The notes beneath the pieces were generated by a model, which saw nothing but the letters and a program-made list of their open reading frames with translations, did no database searches and was not told the DNA's origin. From contig NC_057789.1 in the NCBI RefSeq assembly GCF_014905175.1, forward strand, positions 3,906,001 through 3,970,000: a stretch of DNA of 64,000 nt, written 5' to 3'. This DNA is from Aphidius gifuensis (taxonomy: Eukaryota; Arthropoda; Insecta; Hymenoptera; Braconidae). Position 1 is the first letter of the stretch; every line of letters starts with the position of its first letter. The translations under genes and the position numbers were made by a program. This document shows, piece by piece, positions 24,207-39,000 of this stretch.

Positions 24207-27200
24207 CCGACTTTTTCTCGCGTGCCTATCCATTAATTAACCATATATCATTACTTTATTTTATTCTCTTTTTTAAATTGATTCTATAATTTTTTGTTTT
24301 TCCATATAATTAATAATAGATAAAAAAATTAATTTCTAAGCTCACTATTAACTTGGTAGTTGATGATGGAAATTCAAAATTGATTTTTTTGGCTTGATCC
24401 ATATGAAACAATAATCAATAAAAAAAAATTTTTTCATTATCTTTTCAGTGTGTAGAAAAAAATCTAATTGTCAATTCACAAAAAAAAAAAAAATGACAAA
24501 TAATAAAGCTCGATAATTGTATGAGTTTTTTTTATTATTTGCATGCGAAAATATGTATACTTTTTAGTTCACGAAATAAAATATTAATGTGTGAAATGAT
24601 GTCATGACTCAATGCGAATATCCACAGAGAGTGGGCGTAATATTATGATGAATAGAACATCCTTCTTCGAGGCCTATCATTGAATAAATACTTGACAACT
24701 TATACCCTACATTGTATCATTTTTTTTTTCTTTAAATAAAAAAAAAAAACTATTGCTTCTTATTATACAGCAATGTGTACGTATATATAGCTCTGTGGTT
24801 ATGGTCATATGGATCGTTTGTAACCCATCATTAGAGCATATCGATATGGCACATTGACACATTATTCCAATTTTTCATCTGCATATAAAAAATACTTGGG
24901 TTCACTAATTATTCAAGCAAATATAAAATTACAAATGTACAAATCATTGTCATTTATTTTTCATTGTTTTGGTATATATATACCTGTGGGTGAATTTCGA
25001 AAAATATTTAAAATAAAAGCACAATGTATAAACAATTACCGTAAAAGTTGCGTTGGATTTATGGATAAATAAATAACAGCAGTATGATATTGCTGGTTAT
25101 GCCACAAAAATTATGATAAATATTTATGTGTATCAGCATTGTCAGCTTATACCCATACAGGTCGTTGATCAGTATACGTTCTCATTTTTAAATCACTCGT
25201 TGTCACATACACACTACATACACAGTTGGAAAAACTTTTCTTTTTTTACATTCATCAGTGCTCATAATAATTCAAGTATCCACCTCAAATACATTCCGTC
25301 GTTTATACGCCCCTTTTAAATACGATTCATCGTCTTTTTTTTTATATATTATCTTTTCTTTTTGTTCATGTGTCTATATCTACCTACGTGCACGAATGAC
25401 AGATGCGTGTATGTTTGCTAGGTTTAACACTTGACATAACGTAGACAGAATCGATATCAAAGTAATCAAAAATGTACAAAGTTTTTTTTTTTTTTTTTTC
25501 TTCATTTCTTTGTCTTATTATTATTTTACATTTTTTTTTTTTTTAAGCATGAAAACATTGCGATATACCCAGTGAACATAACTGATGTATTAATTATAAA
25601 TTGTTCATGCGAATTGGCCTAGAATTATATTGTTCCAATTGCGTATGGATATTTTAATTTTATTCGAAGAATTTTAATTTTTTAAGTGTACCTCTATGCT
25701 CGAAACAAAACTAATTAAATATTAAAAAATACAACAAATGTATTGATGATGAATTTGACAATACAATAACTCACCCAGTCGATGCTATTATTTATTCATT
25801 GTGTTTGTATTTTTGGATATTATGTTCAAAGTGAAAACGCCTTAGAAAATTTTCAATAGGAAGTAAACAATATACGTATATTATTAGTTAATAAATTCCA
25901 ACATGCACTGTACATCTATATCACGACAAAAAAAAATAATATTTATAGAAAATACCACGTATTTACACCAGCTGCAGTACAACATTAAAAACAAAAATGA
26001 AAAATATATATAAATAAATCCTTTTAAATACTAATGCATATATGAAAAAAGAAAAAAAAAATAAATTTTTTTTTATAATTTACATTAAAATAATATATGA
26101 AAAACAAAGCTTAAAAAATTTTTAAATAAATCTTAATGATCAGCATAAATCTCCATAAATCTGTAGATTTTTTTAGATGAGTGTCACAATTGGAGGACCT
26201 TGGAATGTATATTTAATGTTCAGTACAAAGCTCATCGCATATAAAACCATATTAAAGTGATTCATCAGTATAATCAAGCTGTACACAATGAAAATCAACC
26301 ACGAGAATTCATGATTCCCCATCATAGTACATTATATCAACTTGAATACGTATATATATTTTGAATTGGCCACCCCTTTTTGGTGATGCAGGTCTCGTTT
26401 GTCCAAACTATCAATCGATACCTCCCGGGCAAAATGCTATTGCGTATAGAGATTTAAACACTAGTGTTAATGCAGCTGAATATTTCTATCTTTGTCTATT
26501 TGGATTTACAATCAATACAAGCTGAGTATAAACATATATATTTCATCCCCTTGAATTATCAGAATTACAATTTATCTTTGTCTTTGATATTTCTGTCTCA
26601 TACGCACTTTGACCCCCTTTATCCTCTTGACGATAATACAGTAGAGATTTAACAAAGTAAATGTTAAAGAGAGAAATGAAATAGATATGTATGTGTTATT
26701 GAGATAGAGATAAATTCAAACTTGTAGAGAGATCAACAAATCGAAATCTCTGTTATATACTTTTGAGCTGTGGACATCTGTCGATGTGTAACACAACACC
26801 ATCTAATACTATTAGAAATATATACCCAAAATTCAGTTGGCCTGTGTGTGTTCATGTACCATCAATTGAAATAGTGGGATTGACAATGTGAATGTGTGTA
26901 CTTGGGGGTTGGCAATACCGACCCTTTTGAGTTTTTATTTTTTCCTCCTCCTCCGCCTCCTCATCACTTGTGTCCACTGACATCATCAGCATCCTCCCTG
27001 CAGTTGTCCAAACCATTCTAAACCTCCGGCTCACTCTTTATACTATATATATATTTCTATCTTTGTCAATGTCTATGTATGTTGCTAGTCTTTGTTGTTC
27101 TAGTCACTACCATCGACCATCCAAATTACCTTTTGTAAATTCGGACGCGTACATCCCTCTATAATGCTGCCCAGGACATGATCTTTTTCTTTTTTTATAT

Positions 27201-30070
27201 TTATTTTTTGTTTATTTAGGTTGAATTTTTTTTACCCTCTATTTTTTCATTCATCTGATTTTTTTTTTTTTTTTTTAAATACAACTTGATTAAGATGAAT
27301 ATTATTTTTTTTTAAATAAAAAAAGCGAGGATATTTATTTAATTTTTTTTTTTAGTTGAATGCGATATTTTAATAAATTTATAGAGTTATTTATAAATGT
27401 ATATTATACAATATACACCTACTCGATTTTCTATAACTCATCCATTAACTATTTACATTAAAAAAAAAAACAAAAGAAAGAAAATTACTAGTAGCCGAAT
27501 GTCGTAAATATTTTAGTAAAATTATTTTCTGTTATTTTATTATTGATATGGATATTTTGATATACATATAGTATTATGAATTTATGTGACAATAACAATA
27601 TGTCATATTTTCTGTTGAATAATCCATTGACTTATTGAATCTATTGATAGATAACCCGAAGGCATATGTTCGCATAGACTGATAAATATAAATGCTAAAA
27701 GACGTAAATATATTTGTGAATATATCTGTATTTATGTTTGGACATTCTCATCGATAATTCAACATATATGTAGCGAGACAAGTACACAGGTGAGGAAGTA
27801 TAAAAACGTCACCAGTTGTCGTCGTATAATACATAACTCTACCCCCTTTTATTTCTTTTTCTTTTTTTTTTATCTATATACCAGTTGAAATTATTATTTC
27901 CCATAATGGCGCCAATAAAACTTTCATCATGAAAGGAAAACGTTTTTATGCAATACTCATCGTTATACTTGTTTGTTTTTTTTTTCTATTTTTTTAATTT
28001 TTTTCTATATGACGATTCAAACAAAAATAGAAATGTCTATATGGTTTGTTTTTTTTTCCATCTGTTGGCTGATAAAATAGCCTTGTACAGACTGCTCTAC
28101 GTTGATGATGGAAAAAAAAGAAAATTAAAAAAAATAATTACTATATATCGTTTGATATTTTCATCAGGTATTAATTTTTTGAATTTAAAATTTAAAAAAT
28201 ATACAATTGTTGAACAAAAGATATACAACGGAAATGCGGTATATCCGGAAAAATAAAACAATGGTAACATGGGTGTAAGTAACTTCTTCACACGTGTATC
28301 GGGGCGTAAAGTATTTTTTATTTTGAAAAATAAAAAATATTAAATTAACAGTTACCCCAAGTGATACATGACATGACATATGCATGAATTGATAAAAAAA
28401 TATATTTTTAATTTCACAAAGCTTTTTTACAGTATTTAAAAAAAAAATGAGTCTATTGAAAATATAAATACAGTGTGTGGAAAAAAAAAAAATATACATC
28501 CATAACCACAGCCACAAAAAAAAAATAATAAAAATTACTGATTGTTATTTTTTTTTTTTAGGAAAAAAAAAAGTTTTGTTCTTTAATTTTTTTTTTTTTG
28601 TCTTTCTTTCGGGGCTTTACTCTCTGCTGTTCGTGGCATATTTCGAAACTCGATATGCCCGAGTCTTTTTCCACAAAATGCAGTTGAAATGTGAACAAGA
28701 TTGAGACCCCGGAGGGAAAATGTTGGAAAACGTTGAAATTCCAGACGTGGATATTTTTTTTTATTATTTTATTTTTTTTATTATTTTTTTTTCATCTAGT
28801 TCTTATATGACAATAGGAAGCAACGAGATATATTTTGAAAATTCCCAATGGACGTTGGTGAACACTGGAACAAGCACAAGAGGAAACTAAAGAGACGAAT
28901 GAATTGTTTTCTATTATATCCACGATCTCTCTTTCGCTCTTATTCAATTTTTATTTTATTTTTATATATATTTATTTTATTTTTTTTTATATGAGGGTAG
29001 ATTTCATCCACATGGACGCTACGCACGCAACATAAACGTCAAAAATATCGAGTGAACACACCAGTTGTACCCATGTTTTTGTGCCCCCGGACTCTTTTCT
29101 TTGAGGTAGCTGGAGTAAAAAACCACCCCTAAAGCCTAAACCACCAATAGAACACTCGAATTTGTTCATACTATTCAGACCTCTCTCCCGCCCCTGATTC
29201 ACATTTTGTAAACATATGCATTTGTATAAATATAAATGCCTGTATGCCCTTCTCCATCGTCTATCAATTCAGCACCTCAATGTGCCGCCATGAAAACGCG
29301 TCCCAAAAAATAAAATAAAATAAATAATATATATTGCTCTCAATATACATATATCATTAATCACTAGAATTTAAATTTAACAAAAAAAAAAAAAAAAAAA
29401 CAACAAACAACAATCAAACAAACAATAAGAAATGAAAAAAAAAAAAAAAGTATTTCAACAGTTAGTACCACTTTACATCATGAAAAAACCAGTAAAAATA
29501 AATTCAAATATTCTGAAACTCGATCGAAATAATAATCTATTATTGAACATTGGAATCTATACTTTTGATGTGCATTTATTGTAAAAATAAATAAATAAAT
29601 AAAAAGTGAAGGCAATCTTGAATTTACTCGTGTTGCACACAAGGTACTTCAATGCGCTCATCAAGAAAGAGATTTTATATTTTTTATTTTTTGAGCACAC
29701 GATCGATTTGACTCGCGGCCAATCGGCAATCTGTGAAGACTGGATATCATATATATATATGATGTACGTAAAAGTACAACGGTCACGTTCGATAAAGCCA
29801 GAAGAGTCCCCAGGAGTCGATAAAATACTTATATATAAGATAAACCCGTGCCACACACACACAAACTCGACCAAGTATCCTGCACTTGTACACTCATTGC
29901 GGTTACAATATACATGTATGTATGTATAAATTGTTAATACAGATTGTATGTAAAAGTATATACGTGATCCTATGGGTACAGTTGTGCTAGTAGTTGGCTG
30001 AAGTAAACATGGAACAGGAGTCCACACGAGAGTGTCGTCCCTATCGCGATTGTAAGTGCCTCTCTACAAA

Positions 30071-33000
30071 CTATGTAGGCATATATAAACATATACATGT
30101 ATGGAAAATTTTGCAGAGTTTGTTGTGTCATTGTATAAACATGAGTTTGAACTCCACCCTCTTATTCCTCCTTCTCTATTTTCTCAAAATGTATATAAGC
30201 TAAATAAAACCAAAACACACATAACTTTGTTTATTATTTTTTTCTATTTTCAACAAACTATTTATGCAGTTAATAATTTTTTTTTATAAAACAAAATAAT
30301 TAGTTAAAAATTATCAATAGAAATTGGAAAGTTGAATATATTTTTATAATAATAAAAAAACATGCAGAGGATTAGAGGTTTTGTAAAAATACTTTTTGAA
30401 TTTATCATTAGAGTTTCAATTGATGTAAATAGAAATAAAGATGGCTATTATGATTTTTATTTATTTATGTATATAATGTTGCTCTATTTTAAAAACTACC
30501 AGACATATCAAGTTGTGCTTATATGTACTTTTGTGGTTTGTTGAGGATATTATTGTTGATGCTTCAATTGTCTATGAACCTAACCACTTTTTCAGGATAA
30601 TCATATGGAGGGTGTACATGTGTTTATCCTTCGAATCAAATTTTGATAATCCGTTATTACAAATAACATATATCAAAGACAAATCATGTATACAAACGTT
30701 TACCGTTATTTTAAATTGATTACTTTCAGACACAATTGTCTTGAGAACTTTTTTTTTAAACATGACTTAAAAATTTTTATTATTGAAAATTCAATCGTTG
30801 AAAATTGTGATGAAAATTTTCAAATAAATTTAAATGAAAATTGTTGTGTGGATAACCCAGAAAATTAGTGACATCCGCATTCAGCAACAAATATGTTGCG
30901 GCCTTATGAATTTTCTTACTCTCTCATTTTCATTTCAATATATTTTGCATTCTCTTTATCAAACTAAAACCCATATTTTCTCTGTCTAACCTTAGTCAAG
31001 CTTCTACATAATCATTTTGTTTCCCTCTGGTATATATAGGCAATATGGCTCAGCTATATACTATATTCTTTCTATTGTCAACGTCTTTTCGACTGTAAAA
31101 CTTTTGTTAAGAATTCGTCCAAGTGTTTTCCCAAATTTAACCGCTATATATGAACGTAAAAAAATTTTTTTTTTATTTGTCATTTTGTAATATCAAATAT
31201 CCTTATTTTCAAAATTTTTTTTTTTTTTTTTTTTCTATTATTTATTTATTTATTTTACAATTTCCTTGTTTTTTTTTTTCATCGAAATTTTTCTTCTTCT
31301 AAAATTCTCTTAAATAAATGGCATTTATAGTTTTTTATTTTTTTTTTACATATAAAATTTGAGGAAATATACTGTGTGATTTTAAATGAATCGAAAAAAA
31401 ATCCAAAAACAAGGATGTGTTGTAAATTTATCTGAAAAAAAAATAATTTTGTTTTTATTCTTTTAGAGAGAACAAGACGAATCGTTCGAGATCACGAAGA
31501 AAATAGAGATGAAGGGAAATAGAAAAGAATAAAAAAAATAAAAAAATAAAGAGACGAGTGAACTGATGAGGGGTAAGTTCTCTTTTCTTTTAACTGAACG
31601 GGGGTGGCTTTTACGCACGAACTGCATCCGATATATACGACTCAGAAGCAAAACGAGGGAGCATCGATCTTTTACTTTGCTCTCACGCACACCCTTGCCT
31701 CGTGTACCCTCCACACTCTATGTACGTATATAAATTTTTTTTTTTTTATTTTATTTTTACATTTTGTCTTCAATGCTGACTCCACTCTCTCTCACCCTCT
31801 TCCTCTTTTTATTTTATACCCACACATAGACCACCCTTTTGCTACCCCTTCAACTTGCTTTCACTTGCCAGCTCTTCTGTTTCTGTCTTTATCTGACACA
31901 TGCCAAGTAAAACACGCGTCGATAAATTTAGGGACGAAGGTGAAGTAAATTTTACAACTGGTCTACATAAAAATAAAATCTTATAAAATTACGTAAGCTT
32001 ATATTTTTTAAAAATTAAATTTAAACAAAATTATATAAAAAATATAATATTTGTAAATTAATTTTTAATAAATTATTTTTATCCATTAATAAAATAATAA
32101 AAAATTGATAAAGTTATTTAATATATAATGCAGAGATGTATGTGAAGAGACTGAATATAATTCTGGTGAGGAAATTACGTGCTAACTCAATTTACTCCAA
32201 GTTATTTTTTCATTTTAATTTTTGTGAATTTTAACTTCCTCTGGAGTTATATATTGCGCGTATATAAGCATCAAGTTTTTCACGATAATCGCAAGAATGT
32301 TTAAAATAAAAAAAATAAAATAAAAAAAGCAGCAAGAGGAGAGTTGTACCACCAAAGAGAGGAGAGGAGAAAAGATACCCATGCGATGTTTGGCTGCGAG
32401 TTCAGCGCGCGAGCAACACACAACGAGACCACAGCAGATGATTAATTTTCATAACTGTGATTAGGCCCTCGACGAAGCAATATCATTATGCGAGCCAGTG
32501 ATTTTCTACGTAGCCCACCTATCGGGAGTTCTCCCTCTTTCACCCTGTTTTCGTGACGGCGTGCCGTACATATACATCCATCCTCAATTCTTCGTCTTGC
32601 TTCGCTTCTTTTTTTTTTTTTTTATTAATTTATTTTATTTTATTTTTCTTTCTCTGTTATTTATCCAGTTAAGGACCACTGTCTCATTAGATCTTGTCTT
32701 TGTTTCACTTTAATATTAGCTGAAGGTCTGCACCCGCACGCTCTTACTTCTGGCGCCAGTAAACACATGACCAGCACCAAACTCTTCCACAAGAAAATAT
32801 TAACCGGTGGGATGAGCCCCATGACCACAGCTTTTTTTTAATTTTATTATTTTTATTATTATTTATATTTATTTTGGTTTATCTTCATCAGACAATATAC
32901 TACTTTACTACTTCTCTATGATCTAATTTTAATTTTATCAAATTTTTAATTTTCATAAATTGGCCACTATATGGATGAATTCTTTGATTTTTTTTCTTTT

Positions 33001-36000
33001 TTTTTTTCTTTATTACCTGATAATAATCTATTTTGGATTCATAATAGTCATATGTATACGACTAAACGTATAATTTAATATACATGCTTGATTCTCAATT
33101 TGAAATTCTCGAAAAAATATTAATAATTAAAATATAAAAAATAAAATTTTACATGTGTAAAATAAAATATTATATTTACTATATTTTTTATAATTTATTT
33201 ACTAATGAAAATTGTATGTATAAAATATGTTGTTAAAATATCTTGAATGTATAAAATAGACATTTTAAAATTGTTATTATCATGATAGGTTAATGAGATG
33301 AAATAATTATCATTTAGAATTTTTTTTTTTTAAAAAAAAAGGTTTATATATACAGGTAGGTATATGTTACAATACTAAAACCACACATTAAATTAGCTGT
33401 TTGTGTCGTTTTTATTTTTACATCGTGCTGTCATTTGGAATTTTTTTTTTTTTTGTTTTTTAAAATGAGAGAGATATCTCTATTATAAAAAAGCCAATAA
33501 TTTCACCTTATTAGTTTATCCTGAAGATTTGAAAAAAATATAAAAATAATTTAAATTAAATTTTAAAATTTTCAGGATAATTATATTTTGGTATTGTTTA
33601 AATACTAAATTCATAATATAAAATATAAAATCAAATAAGAGCAAAATATAAAATCAAAAAATAAATAAATAAAAATATTTTTCATTTAATTTTTTGTTGT
33701 TATTAAAAACCAAATGATAATAATTTTGTAAACAATACAATAATTTTCTTGGCTATATGAAAAAAAAAAAAAAAAAAGGTAGAAAAAAGTTTTAGCGAAT
33801 ATTTATATATTGGATCATATAGGTAGACATAAAAATGTGTGTTCAATGCTGCTGTATATATAAAATGGTCACAAGTAAAGAGGACCACCGGTGAGTTGTT
33901 CTGCGATTAGACTTACAAAACAAACGACCAAGTAAAGCAGACCAATGGCGTAGCAAGAAAATTCCGACAAGGGACATGAGATAATTGGATCAAGACTCAC
34001 TGAAGTCTGAACGAGACTTGGCTTCAGAAAATCATGCGTATAAAACATCTATACACAAGAATAAAACTTCTATATATAAAATAGGCAAGATTCAAGTCCT
34101 TTGATATGTACAATTACATACACACAGCTAAGAAAAAAAAAAATATCTCATAAAGATTGATCAGAAAATAACCCCTTCAGATACTATATAATAAGAACAA
34201 AAATCTACGAACCTTTATTATCTTTTTTTTTTTTCATTTTTATAAACAAAATCATATAATAAAAGCTCTTCAATTTAATATCTCAAATGTAAAGTGTAAT
34301 TATATATTTTTTATATTTTTTATAATAATTCTTTTTTTGATTTTCTCAAAAAAACAACTTGATAAATTTTTATTTTTATATATTTAACAAGATATGAAGA
34401 AAAAACTTTTTTAAATAATAAAATCAAGTGGTGAGAGTGGACTAGAGTGGACATGAGTGTTCAACTAGAAAGTTCCTGTACTGTTGGTTGCTTCACTGTA
34501 TTCTATATACCCTCTATTGATCGAACCAGGGCTTTCCTGGGCTTTACTTGACTTTACTGGACACCACCATAACCCAATAAATTTTTTATATCTTATTTTT
34601 TTTTTTTTCTTTCATTTTCCTATACACTTATCTACTTGAAAGTCAAAGTTCTTTGTTTTTCCCTTTTTTTTATGGCACGCACGCATGCTATAATATTCAT
34701 CTGTGCGTGAGCTGGACATTTGGACTTTGTATGAAAATATATATATCACAAAAATAAAGCTTGGAAAATTTGCTTGGAATATATGTGAAGAAAAATAAAA
34801 ATAAAAGTAAGCAACAGAGCAACGCGCTTGCGTTATCCTTCATGTATTTTTTTTTGTATATAAAAAATATAGAAATTCAACAGCCAAAAGACGCCCCCAA
34901 CTTTTCTTTATCACTTGAATGGTCATCCCTTATGTGTGTTGAGGGTTTCAATGTACTTATATACTGAGGGTGTCCATCCAGACTTTTTTTGCTCACTTGA
35001 ATCTCAAATAAAAGTTTATTAGTAGATTTATTTGAAATTTTTATTTATTTATTTTTTTTTTTTTGAAAAACTAATTAATAATTAACTGCTGGTATGTTTT
35101 TTTTATAAAGCTTATATCTATATATATTTTTATTTTGTTTGTTCTTTATTTGTATAAATGATTTTTGACTTGATCACTCATCCGATTGAATAAACAGAGA
35201 TGAAATGTTTTAAATTTTTAAACTATATAAAGTAACGTAAATTTACATCGTCGATAAAAGGTCAGTGACTGACAAGTAAACCGTCAACTTTTGGTTCATC
35301 AATTTTTCACCAAAATAGTAATAACCTATTGGTCGATATTTGTGTGTGTGTTTCCAGCCACATAAAAAGTTATTTTACCCTTTTTTTCATAAAGCTTTTT
35401 ATATATCAATTTATTCACTGGCACATTCACTAGTGAGATTTTAAATATAAAAAGAAAAAAAAGGAAAATAAATAGAATATTCTAGTTGTGAATATGTAAG
35501 CTATACTTTTTTTACTCTAGTTTCACTGTTGGACAAACGCAGCACGCGTATGTTTTCAGTGCAAGTATATATATTATGCCTGCACACTCCGATAGACAAT
35601 ATTGAAACAAACTGACAAGCTTATTTGCGAGTTAAATTTATTGCTTACTGCAGTCACTTATAGGCTTTTATTACCGCGAACAAAATATGAATTGTTTATG
35701 AATAAATTTTATGAAAAAAAAATTCTATTTTCTATAGACTATGCACAGGTGAGTGATGGATAATAAGCAATGACATGACTCGAATTAAATTTTATATTTT
35801 TATCTCAACTGTCAAATCATATATTCACACGTAGAATATTTTTATTTTCTATTGATTTAATTTTACATACAATATTTAGAATTAATCGACGTATTTTTCA
35901 GACTACATGTAAACAAAAAAAATAAAAAAAATAGTCTTCTATAATTCATAAAGTTATAAAAGTTGACACTGTCCAAAGACAGTAAAATGAAAAAAAAAAA

Positions 36001-39000
36001 AAAAAAAAAAGTTTTGTTGAATCGATTCCAAAAGTACGACTTCCGGGAAAAAAATATAATAATAAAAGAAAAAAAAAAAGGAATTGGAAATTGGAATGAT
36101 ATCCAAAGCTATCAAAAAACCAATTGACCAAGCAGAAAATAAAATACATAAAAACTTGTTACAAAATTCTCAAGAGTTTCATCTTCAGTTAATTATAATT
36201 TTTTTTTAATTTAATTTTTTTTTACCTCAATCTACACGTGCAGTGTTCAAATAATTTCATGGATAATTATTTTTTTTTTATCCCAAATAAATGTAAAATA
36301 ATGATAAAATAAAAAAACGATAATTTGAAATTTATATAAAAATAAAAGTAAGTTATATTTTTGAAGACAATATGGATTTTATGAAAATACCTTAGGCAAC
36401 CATTTATCATATGACAAAAATATATTTTTTTTATTTTTAGAATATAGATAGTGCTCTGTATAGTCAGGTATTTGAGAATATATAGATAGATGGATATTGT
36501 GTTCTGGCATGAAAAGCCACGGGTTATTGGATGTCACCAGAGTTATGCAAAATCACCACCATAACAGCAAAATATATTCTCCTGCATTCTATACTCACAG
36601 TACCCATAAAAAAATAAAGAAATGAAATTCCTCTACTCTTTGAATATTCAAAAAAAATAAATAGACAAATTTTTTTTTTAATTTCACACATGTCTCCTAT
36701 TATAAAAACAACAGTTGTCATCGAAAACTGTGGGAGTGAGAAAGACGATATTATTTTTGTTTTGTTTATTGCATGGTAACGAGTTAATAAATAAATAATT
36801 GAATAAAAAGTTTAAAAGTTTGATCTTAGTTTTAATTAAACTATTGATTTAGAAAACATATACATATACATAGTACATATACAATAATTGATCAAGATAT
36901 ATTTATCAATCAATATACATTTATCGATTAATATAATCTATTCAATAATTTTTAAATTGTTATCCATGATGTGAAAGAAGAAAAAAAAAAAACGAATCTG
37001 TGATCTGTGTTTCAATTTGTGATCTGTTTACAAATACGTTTTTTATTGTGTGTATCCGGTGTTTTAGGCAGATATTTTCTGGCATAGACCAAGTGCGTAT
37101 TTTACCTGCTCTATGCTAGATTATATTTGCCCAAGCCACATTCATCAAGGTTTTTCAGAATCTTTAGTGTTCTATTTTTTGCTCAACAAGATTAACTTTA
37201 GTTTCGAACTTGAGATCAAGCGTACTGAAAGCAGGACTCTTCCTGACTTAACCATCAGCTCACTCCGTGAACGATAAAAAATAATTATACTTTATTATTA
37301 ATTTGAAAAAAAAATCAACTTAAATATAAACTATTCATTATGTCATTGCATTTACTCTCGTATATATAAAAAATAGTCAACACATTTACTCTAACAAATA
37401 TGTACTTAAACGATAGGGTTGAAAAAAAAACTCGTAAAAAAAAACTACCCATACTTTGGAGAATGACATGAATGTGCCTGGTCGAAATAAATAAAACATA
37501 CAATTCAAAAAATATAAAATAAAAATAAACAAACAAATAAAAACAGTTTTTTTTTTGTTTTTTTATGTTTAAATTTGTTTTGAGCATGTAGGAGTGTTTG
37601 ATAAATTTAAGGCGTGAACAAAAGTCTCTCTGACACATATATATTTATTTAACGTGAGTATGGATTATATATAAAACGAGAAAAAGTAAATGGATATAAA
37701 AAAAAAAAAAAAATGATAAAAAGTATTGAGGGCATCTGAAGCACCAGCAAGTGAGGATAGAAGAGGACATGAGCAAGGACAAAGGGATAGAAGATGCCAG
37801 GCGTCCCTCGAAGGCGCCTTTTTGCCTCGTCCATCAACTACCCCACTTTTATTTTCATCCCTTAACTCTGAAAAAAAAAAAACCTCTTGCACAGTTTTTA
37901 TCCAACCTCCCTATATGCGCGTATAATGTTCAACGAGGTCTTCGGACTTTCTCGACCGTTCAACGTAATCTAGAGCTAGTGCACGATTCAAAAGAGGGGA
38001 CAAAAATTTTATCGTCTCTCTCTTGAATATACATAGATACATTTTTTTTTTTAAATATATAAATATACAGTGTATAAATAAAACCACTCTGTCTTCTAAA
38101 AAAATTATCCAGCTAAAAAAAAAGAGGAAAAAAAAAAGGTAAAATGTCATAATTATTATTGCTGAAATTCATGCTTGAAATATATTTTTTTTTTGGTATG
38201 AATATAATAATTTTTAATGTAACATGGTGTTGCATTAAAATGATTACTTGACACTCGAAATTATTGAGGCATCGTGTCATGACTACTTGATATAATATTT
38301 TATGATTATTTATTTCATCTAAAAATTTAAATGAAAAAATAAAAATCAATTTAATTGGATGTATTTTCATATACAAAGCCACGAAAAATCTGAATGCTAT
38401 TGTCAGCACCAACATTGGTTGAGCTTTCTGTCACATCCAGACCTCGATTTGTATACATCGATCATCCATTTAACCCGGTCTTTTTGATTGCATTTACTCC
38501 AACGTAAACGTAAAAATACAAATTGGCCAATGTGATTGTGTGTGCATGTGGGTGTTTCAATTTCGAAACTGATGGTTTTGTGTGTATGTACTTATTAACA
38601 CACATTTACCATCTGGATCATTTTGAATCCTTTCGAATTTTTAAATTCCATTGATGCGACAATAGACGTAAATCTTTGATCCACGAATACAACGAGATTA
38701 CTGACAATTTCATACACAGATATAGTCCCAAAGAATATCGATATAAATCATTTTGAAAAAATAAAATTCTCAACATAAATGAAAGCAAAAAAAGTGTATT
38801 TTGAAGAGTAGTTCATGAGCAAAAAGAAAAAAAGAAAGAAATTTTTTATTCAAGACAAAATAGCATTGACAATTCATTGGAATTTTATTCGATCCAATTT
38901 CAATTCTCGAATCGATACGATATAAAAAATATAAATTTCATCCAATCAAGATCAATCTACATATAAACACTGCAAGAATTGACATTGTTTTTTTTATTTT

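Larger units (their letters stand above)
17101..30070. other. Upstream non-coding region A, no gene supported
   Basis: AT-rich DNA without recognisable exons, tRNA or transposon. GC-richer islands, which stand out as candidate regulatory elements, lie near 17560-17720, 17870-17930, 19650-19870, 21290-21340, 22780-22870, 23380-23500, 23800-23940, 24080-24230, 26850-27040, 28610-28750, 29000-29200 and 29620-29900. Open frames here are mostly translations of poly-T (Phe/Leu/Tyr-rich) or overlap on both strands. Confidence 0.6.

Noticed and set aside
27901..28260. Possible small gene around 27948-28256
   Set aside because: Phe/Tyr/Lys-rich frame from T- and A-runs, with an overlapping frame on the other strand.
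29557..30027. Longest unexplained open frame (156 codons, minus)
   Set aside because: No domain or family resemblance, Tyr/Ile/Phe-rich, overlaps another frame on the plus strand, and AT-rich repeats (TATATA, CACACA) explain much of it.
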